A stretch of DNA of 64,000 bases from Choristoneura fumiferana (Eukaryota > Arthropoda > Insecta > Lepidoptera > Tortricidae): assembly GCF_025370935.1 (NCBI RefSeq), contig NC_133474.1:19973740-20037739 (forward strand). The letters are read 5' to 3'. Below are positions 49,476 to 58,044 of this stretch, in pieces (the stretch's first letter is position 1; every line of letters starts with the position of its first letter). The notes under the pieces are model-generated. The model saw only the letters and a program-made list of their open reading frames with translations. It was not told the origin of the DNA and made no database searches. The translations under genes were made by a program, and so were the position numbers.

Positions 49476-52400
49476 ATGTCGACCTCATACCATCGCATCG
49501 ATGCCCTCACGAAAGAAAATTACGATACGTGGTGCCTCCAAGCGCAAGCAGTGCTTATCAAAAATGGCCTGTGGGGATACGCAAACGGAGATATAACCGA
49601 CCCGACTTCAACGCCCGGCAACGAAGCAGCAAAGAAAGAATTCCATCAGAACGATTTGTTGGCACGTTCAGAGTTACTATTGCTTATCTCGCCTTCAGAG
49701 CTGAAGCAAGTAAAAGGATGTAAAACATCATATGAACTTTGGAACAAACTAAAAAGTACATACCAGAGCACAGGCCCAGCTAGAAAAGCAACATTGTTAA
49801 AGCAACTGATATTAAAAAAGCAAGACAGTGGTGATGTTCGTGAACATTTAAACAATTTTATGGACATTGTGGACAAGTTAGCCGATATGAATATAGACCT
49901 ACATCCTGATCTTCTAAGTATTATGATGTTGTATAGCTTACCTGCTTCATATGAAAACTTTCGCATAGCTGTTGAGTCGAGAGACACACTCCCAAAGCCG
50001 GAGGAGCTAAAAATCAAAATAATAGAAGAAAGTGAGGCTAGAAAAAGCAAGGACACACAACGAGAAAAGGGTGAAGGTGCATTTTATACCAAGAAAAAAG
50101 GAAAATACTGCCAAAAATGTAAGAAAAAAGGACACACAAATGAAGAATGTTGGAGTAATAGACATAAAAATCAACATTTCAAGAAAAAGGAGGAAAAGAA
50201 CTTCAGCATCACACCTACATGTTTATCCATCACTTCTTCAGATGTGTGGTGTTTGGACAGTGGCTGTACATCCCATATGTGCGCACAAGAGGATAATTTT
50301 GAAAACATTCAATCTGAAGCCGGATCTTTGAGGTTAGCATCTAAAAGTCACACAGCAAAAATAGAAGGCATAGGAAAAGTGTCTCTGAACATCAATAATG
50401 AAACATATAACCTCCATGATACACTTTATGTTCCTACCTTAGCAACAAACTTACTGTCTGTGGCAAAAATTACAGAAAAAGGAAACAGTGTGTTATTTAC
50501 AAAAGAAAAAGCCTACATCAAGGACAAAAAGGGTGAAATTACCTTAACCGCTGTGAAAGAAAATGGCTTGTACTACACAAAGGGGGAAAAAGCAAATATG
50601 ACCCGAAGTGAAAATAATCTTGAAATGTGGCATCGAAAACTTGGTCATCTAAATGAAAATGACTTAAGGTTAGCTGCAAATAAAAATTTAATTAAAGGTC
50701 TAGAATTAAAGGGAGGAAACTTACCTGAATGTGAAGTGTGCATTAAAGGTAAAATGACCCGATTACCGTTCTCGTCCGTGGATGGACCACAGTCTACACA
50801 GCCATTAGAGATTATTCACAGTGATGTATGCGGACCCATAAATACTGAAACACTGGCAGGAGCAAAATATTTTGTGACATTCCTGGATGACTACACGAAA
50901 TATTGCTGCATCTACTTCATCTCACACAAAAACGAAGTGTATGAGAAATTTAAGGAATATAAAACCAAGGTAGAGAAGTTCCATAATAAAGAAATAAAAA
51001 GTCTGCAGTCCGATAATGGAACCGAATACTGCAATCGAGATTTTGATGAGTATTTGAAACAAAATGGTATTAAAAGAAGGCTCACAGCACCGTACACACC
51101 GCAACAAAATGGGCAGAGTGAACGAAAAAATAGATCTTTACTCGACAGAGCTCGATGCTTAATGATCGATGGAAACATTCCTCAAAAACTTTGGGCAGAG
51201 GCGGTGTACACAGCTAATTATTTAATTAACCGAAGTCCGGCAAAAGCTTTGAAAGGTTGTACACCCTATGAAAGATGGACGGGACGTACACCTTCCGGAC
51301 GACACTTACATGTATTCGGGGGTAAGGCATTTGTTCTGAATAAACATAGAAAAGGAAAATTTACACCAAAATCAACAGAAGGAGTGTTCATGGGCTATGC
51401 ACAAAATGCAAAAGGATTTCGCATTTATTTACCTGAAAGAGAAAGTGTAATAATTAGCAGAGACGTGAAATTCATCAACAAGATGTACTATACCAGTGAA
51501 GGTGACCATAAAGAAGAAACCTATGACAAACTCTTCGACGAACAGGAACAGCGGCAACCTGAAAAAGAAAATAATTTTATTAAAAATCCAGAAATTATCA
51601 AAAAGGAAAAACAAAGAAAGAAGAAAGAAAACTTACCTGTAGTAGAAGTTGAATTCACACCAAAATCAATTCACAATCCTGCAGTAGAAGCGCCTGTAGA
51701 AGAATCCGAAGATCTCGAAAGCGAAACAATTGCCAGTGAAGAACCTGAAATCACAGAAAGCACCAACTCTGAAAATGAAAATACAAGGCCTCGTAGAGAA
51801 CGAAAAACTCCTGCTTGGCAGAAGGATTATCTACTTAATCAAGACTCTTCATCTGATGAATACCATGAACCATCAAATAACGTGGATATAGATGAGACTA
51901 CTTTCCTATGTGAAGCAGAGACTAAATGTCAAAATAATGAAGAATGGCATGAAGCCATAAAAGCAGAAATAAAGGCACAAGTCAAAAACGAAACTTGGAA
52001 AATCGTAAGGAAAGAAAAAGGCATGAAGATTATTGATAACAAAATGGTGCTGAAAAAGAAACTAAATTCTGAAAAGGGAGAAACAAAGAAAGCCAGACTT
52101 GTGGCACGGGGATTTGGACAACGTCCAGGTATTGATTTCAATGAAACCTTTGCACCTGTTACAAAAATTGAGTTCTATCAGATCCGTAATAGGAATAGCA
52201 ATTGAAGAAGATTTAGAGCTAAACCAAATGGATGTCACAACTGCATACCTAAACGGAGAATTGGAAGAGAAAATTTTCATGAAACTCCCAGAATGCATAG
52301 AGCGATATGTGGCTGAAATTATGGTAGAGGCATGTGATGAAGATGATTTCACCTTATACAATAAAGCAAAGACAATGCTAGAAGATATAAAAGGCATTGA

Positions 52401-53508
52401 AGGAGAAAAAGTATGTCACTTAAAAAAGGCACTCTACGGATTAAAACAAGCCGGAAGGCAGTGGTACACAAAATTGGACACAGAACTAAAGAAATTAGGA
52501 TTTGAAGCATCACGGGCAGATCCGTGTGTTTACATATTGGCGAAAGGAGGAGTAAAAATAATAATCGCCATATATGTAGACGATCTGTTAATTGCATATT
52601 CTTGTCCTAGAAAACTTGGCGAAATCAAAAATATATTAAATGAAAAATTTGAAATTAAAGACTTAGGAAGACCAAAACGCCTCATCGGAATAGACATAAC
52701 ATACAAAGAAAAGGAAATAAAATTAACACAGAAGAATTTCATCCAAGAAATATTAAAGAAATTTAAGATGGAAGAGTGTAACCCTACTACCACACCAATG
52801 GAAGTGAATTTAAATCTAGAACCAGAAACCAAAGAAAAAGATGAGAGTTTACCTTATAGAAACTTAATTGGGACCTTGATGTACTTGTCGGTAGCTACAA
52901 GGCCTGACATAACGTATGCCGTGAATTACTTGTCGAGATTCAACGACAGCTTCGGGAAAGAGCATTACAAGTCGGCGAAACGAGTTGTACGTTACTTAAA
53001 GGGCACAATGGATATTGGCCTGACATTTACTAAAACACAAGAACCACTACAAGGTATGGCCGACGCCGATTGGGGCGCGTGTAAAATGGACCGAAAATCC
53101 TGTTCAGGCTACAGTTTCAAATATGCAGGAGCAGCTATCAGCTGGGCCTCCAAGAAGCAAAGAAGCGTTGCCCTATCAACTGCCGAGGCTGAATATGTGG
53201 CCCTCACTGAAGCCGCTAAGGAAGCTGTTCACCTAAAATCATTATTCAAAGATCTAGGTGTCCATTTGGGACAGATAACTGTTTGGAATGACAACCAAGC
53301 CGCTTTGAAATTAAGCCAGAACCCCATAGTGTCTTCAAAATCAAAGCACATAGATCTGAAGATACACTACATAAGAGATTGCATCAAAGAAGGAGTTTTG
53401 AAAGTCATGTACCTGTGCACTGAAGACATGGAAGCCGACATTTTAACAAAAGCATTACCAGGACCTCGATTATCCAACCTGAGATGCAAACTTGGACTCA
53501 TACAATAG
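49476..53508 (+). pseudogene. Copia gag-pol polyprotein, broken by one frameshift
   Basis: The likely start is the ATG at 49476 (MSTSYHRIDALTKENYDTW). In order: a gag region; a CCHC knuckle (CQKCKKKGHTNEEC) near residue 220; the protease motif LDSGCTSHM; the integrase HHCC zinc site (HRKLGH...CEVC) and catalytic D, D, E residues (IHSDVCGP, LQSDNGTEY, NGQSERKN); the start of reverse transcriptase (KKARLVARGFGQRPGIDFNE). At 52173-52174 an extra T shifts the frame and translation ends at 52205. The other frame carries the rest to 53508: LYGLKQAGRQWY, the YVDD active site, and RNase H (DADWGACK, STAEAEYVAL). All domain signatures are otherwise present. The break may be real or a sequencing indel. 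Confidence 0.9.
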
Positions 53509-53523
53509 TGTTGTGAGGAGGAG
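53509..53523 (+). promoter_or_regulatory. Copia polypurine tract
   Basis: TGTTGTGAGGAGGAG lies directly before the 3' LTR and is purine-rich at its end, as expected for plus-strand priming. Confidence 0.7.
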
Positions 53524-53723
53524 TGTTATGAATGTACATCACTAGAAAAGAGACACAGCACTATTGCCGCCTTATTGGAACTGTCAACGTCTAACTGACA
53601 CCGCTACTCTCTGTGATCTGCAATTCTGCAATTAAACAATATATGTACTTATTAGTCGAAATAAAACAACTCCAATGTGATTGAACATTAATTTTATTCT
53701 TCTTCGCGCTGCTTCACCCAACA
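53524..53723 (+). repeat. 3' LTR of the Copia element
   Basis: 200 bp, same ends and sequence as the 5' LTR as far as I can compare. It is followed directly by the right arm of the host MITE. Confidence 0.93.
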
Positions 53724-54843
53724 CTCCTTCTGACACTTATACTGTATAATACGAGAGCGAGTAGAACGGTACGATACGAACTTCGAGTTTCGTAGTAGCC
53801 CTGCTGGTGTCAAACTGACAAGTTTTTACTGGCGTATACACAATTAAAAGGCCGGTATTTCCATGTCGGTATAGTACAGCCGGAAATAGTGTCATCCGAG
53901 CCGGCTTAATTTTATTTTTCATTGACATTTGATTTTGACGTGACTGTAATCTCATGTCATTTTAGTCTCGTCAACTTTCATCGCGTATTGCGTAAAATGA
54001 AACTATTACAATAGAGCTTGACTTGACTTTGCTTATCGACCGAATCGATTCCACAATCTTGTCAAATCGTTTGGCTCGCATCATCTGTCAATGAGGGCTA
54101 TCGTTTTTTGTCTCACTAGATGGCGCACTGTTGCGTGAGGTTTTTAAGTATGTCTTTCAAAGTCTGTTATTACGGGCGTGAAAAACAAAGTTTAGATTAA
54201 AATCATATTTAATACACCTTAAAACAGTACCATAAAAATATCGAGCATGCCACAATGTTGCATAGTCCCCGTTTTGTTCGGAAAAAAGGAGGACAAAGGT
54301 TTCCGAAAGACAAAACTGTCTCAAAACACAGACATTCATTGCCCCGGAACGCATATTTGCCATAATTAATTTCAGATATTTCAATATATTCACAAATTAT
54401 TCTAATTATAAATAAACCCGCGTAGCTCACTCAAAACTATGAGATTTGACATTTCGTAGACCTCACGGTACACTAAGCGCCTCTAGTGGCGAATTCATAC
54501 GCGATAGCCCTCATTAGAACGAGAGTGAAAGCCGTAAAAAAATAGTACGATAGCGAAGGTCCTCAATGCGTCTGTTTCGAGTGTTTCGTATTGTTGATAT
54601 TTTGAACTGTTACTTTGTTATTCAATTTTGTTATTACGGTTTTTGTTTATTTATATAGTGCCAAAGAAGACCACATGGTTTGTGAGATTCCGATAGACAA
54701 GCAAAAACATTTGCTACGCGGGTGAAACCGCAGGCAAAAACCCTTAGGATATTAAAGCGATAATCGCAATAAACCGATTCGAATTTACATTGTCACAACC
54801 CTATTGCTAAATGACATGTGTCACCGTTCACCGTACCCATCCT

Positions 54844-55095
54844 ATCGTCGCTCGTTTGCAGCAAGTTTTTGTTTGCAGCGATAAATCTAGTCACGTGACC
54901 CATTTTGAAGGTGATTTTGAATTTCCCGCGACTCAAAAAAGTAGCGTCGAGCAGCAGCGACAAGATGGTTTCTTGTAGGATTGATCTTGGCCTTGGAAGC
55001 TAATTTCTTAATCTCATTTAGTAGCAGTCGTGGCAGTGGTACAAATAAAGAAATTGGAATGAATAAAAAAAAACTGCCGAAATTGAAAAGAACTA
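54844..55095. mobile_element. Partial copy of the foldback family seen at 61015
   Basis: It shares GTCGCTCGTTTGCA, GCGATAAATCT-GTCACGT and GTGGTACAAATAAA-GAAATTGG, in the same order, with 61050-61145. The second arm is less well conserved. Non-coding. Confidence 0.55.
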
Positions 55096-56310
55096 AAAGT
55101 GTTTCCTTGCTCACCCTCGACCTTACGATAGCTAAGCTTATGCAAAATATGCGTGTTCATGCAGTTCCTCCACCTCCACACTGTAAGAACACACACAAAT
55201 CACACAAACCCATCTATCACCACCACCACACTACACTGACGCGTTTCGAACTCAATCAGAGCTCATCTTCAGAGTGACACAACCATACACCATGCTACAC
55301 CACCGTTTTAATTTGTCGCTGTAACTCCCCAAGTACCCACATATGTTTTATGAAACAAAACAAAACTACCCACAAATTATTAAATTTTTTTTTTTTTAGA
55401 ATGCATGGAGATAATTAGATACAACAGTATAGGGTATTATAAATGAGCAGGTAATTTAGTTTCATCTCCTTGCTACGGCTTGGATCTAATTCAGCAATGG
55501 TAGTTAATAAAACATGCCTTGACAGTAAATAAATAAAAATCAAGGTCGTTTGAAGGACGGTTAAATGATCGAACGGTTAACGACGATCCCTATCACTCTC
55601 CTGTTAAATAATATAAGCGTCAGCGGGACGGCAAAATACGAAATTCGAATTTTGCACTCCTAGAATATAACTGCTTGCCTGCCTGGGCCTGCGCCTGCTC
55701 ACTCTGCTCAGCTACTAAGCATTGCCAGTGAAAACAGGCCAACAAAATGTCTAGAAATGCACAAGCTTGTGTTGCTTGTACTTTCGTAGGTATACATAAT
55801 TATTTAAAAGCATTATTCTGATATTACGACAGAAATTTTGACTTTATTAATTTGTAAGGATAAGTTGTTTGATTTAATGAGAAAATTGCTTTATTTATTT
55901 ATTACCTATGTGTATTGACTTTAAGCCTTTAAAAACTAAATTCGTAAGTTATTATAATATAGTATAGTATAGTATCGTATAAGTCATAGGTAAAGTTTTA
56001 AAAGCTGTTTCAGTATTTTGTAGCATACTGTAAGTACCTAACTAATTTTATTTTATTAGTTTTAACCTGATTCAACAAAAAAAGATTATAATTACGTTTA
56101 TCTCTTGAGAAATAGGTACTTATCGTTCTTATAAGTTCTTATAGAAAAAACTTTTTGAGTTAGTTTTTTTTCAGCTTTGTTATTAGTACATAAGTACAAA
56201 ATAAACATTTTACTACAGAATGTTTACCTGTGATTCTTCCCCCTTTATTTTTGTTCCTAATATCAAGCGGTTCATAGTATCTAACTTAGGTACTATCACA
56301 CTTTCACACT

Positions 56311-56520
56311 TAATATTATAACATGCGAAAGTTTGTAAGTGTTTATTTGTTTGTTTGTTACTCCATCACGTCTAAACACTTAACCGATTTAGATGAATTC
56401 GGTGTACAGATAGTTTGAGTCCAAGAGAAGGACATAGGGTACTTTTTATCCTGGAAAATTGCAGTTTCCGCGGATAGCGATAAACGAATACACGCGGACG
56501 GAGTCGCGGGCAACAGCTAG
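56311..56520 (+). mobile_element. LEP1/Helitron-like repeat
   Basis: It starts TAATATTATAACATGCGAAAG and ends GGACGGAGTCGCGGGCAACA then GCTAG, the two ends of a well-known Lepidoptera repeat, with TGTTTGTTACTCCATCACG and ATAGGGTACTTTTTATCC between. It has no coding capacity. Confidence 0.7.
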
Positions 56521-57051
56521 AGGATTAGTGGATAATAAATATCGATTGTTAGTGATCTACAATACTAGTGAACAGCAATAACGAAATGGTGGCGCTGTCT
56601 TACTTTTCAAAGGGAAATGTGTAATTTTTGACACACTATCTTCTGAATGAAAGCAATCAGTACGGCAAAACGTAGTGATATGTATATTATATACATATCA
56701 CAACGTCATTGCGATTGCTACGAAGGCATAGTCCTACCGTCAGTTTCGATGAACGAAGGCATTGTCTTACTCAAAGAGTAGGTATATACACCAACACCAA
56801 CCAAGAGTAGGTATATACCAACTATCGATAGTACCTAATTAAACGTGGGTGCTATTAACTAATGTATGTTACAGTCGCCATCTGGTATTTTGGAGCGGCC
56901 AAGGTGTTCAAAAATATCGGCACATGCACTTTATTAGTAAGGTTTTAGAGTTTATGTTTAGATATTTTTTGATCACCTTTGCCGTTCCGAAACATCTGAT
57001 GGCGACTTGTGGCGACTGTACAGACAGTGCGTCTAGACTAGATCTAGATTC

Positions 57052-57200
57052 AGGGGGGCTACTACGAAATTCGAATTTTGTATCGCACCGTCCCTCTCAC
57101 TCCCACTCCCGCATTAAATAATATAAGTGTAAGCGGGATGCAAGATAATACGAGCACAATACAATACATATTTTGATACGAAGTTCGAATTTTATACTTC
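57052..57200. mobile_element. Diverged foldback MITE, GGGCTACTACGAAA family
   Basis: Left end GGGGCTACTACGAAATTCGA with CGCACCGTCCCTCTCACTC following. The right end has ATACGAAGTTCGAATTTTAT. The arms are diverged compared with the copies at 18906 and 33047. Confidence 0.6.
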
Positions 57201-57434
57201 ATCACAATATCTATACTACTTATAAGCTTAAGCTTAGATGGCTAGATAAATCGGCACCTATTTTTTCAAGTATTAAGTCGGTCGGACTTGGACCAAGAAG
57301 CCATTCATTCTTACGGCGTCAAAAAAAAAAAAACAATTCAATCATCCTGGTTTTGAGGTTATCTATCCGTCATTCATTGGACTTAAATTTAAAAGAACCG
57401 TTTTACTCCAATAAAAAAGGCCAAAAACAGCAAA

Positions 57435-57707
57435 ATGGATAGTTTAGCAACAGGTTCACTTTCCGGGACACAGAAGGAGGAGCTGATGGATCAAGTCAAA
57501 CAACAAATTGCGATAGCTAACGCACAGGAACTTCTGACGAAAATGTCTGAAAAATGTTTCAAGAAGTGCATAAGCAAACCAGGCACTGCTTTGGATAATT
57601 CTGAACAGAAATGCATCGCTATGTGCATGGACAGGTACATGGATGCTTGGAATTTGGTGTCGCGGACTTACAGCAGTCGCATCCAGCGCGAACGAAACAA
57701 TATGTGA
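57435..57707 (+). CDS. Timm13: Mitochondrial import inner membrane translocase subunit Tim13
   Basis: Small Tim chaperone of the mitochondrial intermembrane space. Together with Tim8 it escorts hydrophobic precursors from the TOM complex toward TIM22/TIM23. A single coding exon of 90 residues (usual length for the family) shows the twin CX3C signature CFKKC (residues 36-40) and CIAMC (57-61), separated by 16 residues, with flanking helices rich in charged residues. There is no cleavable signal, as expected for substrates of the Mia40 oxidative import route. The start is the first ATG in frame, a few bases after CAGCAAA. An AATAAA lies 127 bases after the stop. The neighbour RSRC1 is convergent. 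Confidence 0.96.
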   Translation: MDSLATGSLSGTQKEELMDQVKQQIAIANAQELLTKMSEKCFKKCISKPGTALDNSEQKCIAMCMDRYMDAWNLVSRTYSSRIQRERNNM

Positions 57708-57833
57708 AAGCTTCCCGAACGGGTTATAAATGAAAAAGCACTGAGTTACTGTAAATATAGACGGAAATTGTAGTTCCACACCATGTTACAAATTGTGAGT
57801 TGCGACTGCCAGTTGTTTTATGTTATAATGTTC

Positions 57834-57839
57834 AATAAA
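57834..57839 (+). terminator. Polyadenylation signal of Timm13
   Basis: AATAAA in TTCAATAAATTG, 127 bases after the stop codon and followed by a T-rich stretch. Positioned as expected for cleavage and polyadenylation. Confidence 0.75.
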
Positions 57840-58044
57840 TTGTTTTAGGTTAACTTTCAGTTATTTTTTTTTTAATTTGTGACCTAACATTATGTAAACC
57901 TTATTAAGTGCTGCATGTACTGTAACATGGTTGTATTCAATATTATGTAACCTGACATACTTGGGAGGTAAAGGAGCTAAAAGGCATAGTTTGTGTTTCA
58001 GTTGATGAAATAAAAAAAAATAGTTTATTAATTAAGTAAATTTA

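Larger units (their letters stand above)
49230..53723 (+). mobile_element. Ty1/Copia LTR retrotransposon, full length, only in haplotype 2
   Basis: 4494 bp bounded by two 200-bp LTRs that look identical by eye and begin TGTTATGAATG and end CACCCAACA. It has a primer-binding site, a gag-pol region in Copia order (gag, protease, integrase, reverse transcriptase, RNase H) and a polypurine tract. The empty allele is at 33047-33169. Expected 5-bp target duplication is not found: left flank CGTTC, right flank CTCCT. Identical LTRs and absence from the other haplotype point to a recent insertion. Confidence 0.95.
49182..53803. mobile_element. CAGGGCTACTACGAAA foldback MITE split by a Copia element
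   Basis: Left arm 49182-49229 and right arm 53724-53803 together correspond to the uninterrupted element at 33047-33169. The left remnant contains a few extra bases (a repeat of CGTGCG) next to the insertion. Confidence 0.85.
33703..54429. repeat. Second copy of the duplicated block (probable haplotype 2)
   Basis: Matches 18349-33602 in order and orientation. It adds a LINE piece (39571-40126), a SINE (46834-46993), a Copia element (49230-53723), a ~57-base segment near 34100-34156, and a ~110-base segment near 54206-54300. Between about 53943 and 54090 the two copies have different sequence. After 54429 it continues into unique sequence. Confidence 0.93.
53804..57434. other. Intergenic region left of Timm13, repeat-rich
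   Basis: The first part (to 54429) is the end of the duplicated block; the rest is unique. No supported gene. It holds a foldback-family copy at about 54844-55095, a fragment of the CAGGGCTACTACGAAA family near 55600-55668, a LEP1-like repeat at 56311, and another MITE at 57052. A GTATA-rich short repeat lies near 55960-55980. Confidence 0.5.

Noticed and set aside
33703..54429. A true tandem duplication of row and SNRNP25
   Set aside because: The break at a 100-N gap, the missing exons 1-4, the exact takeover of copy 1's end by copy 2, and the allele-like differences fit two haplotypes better.
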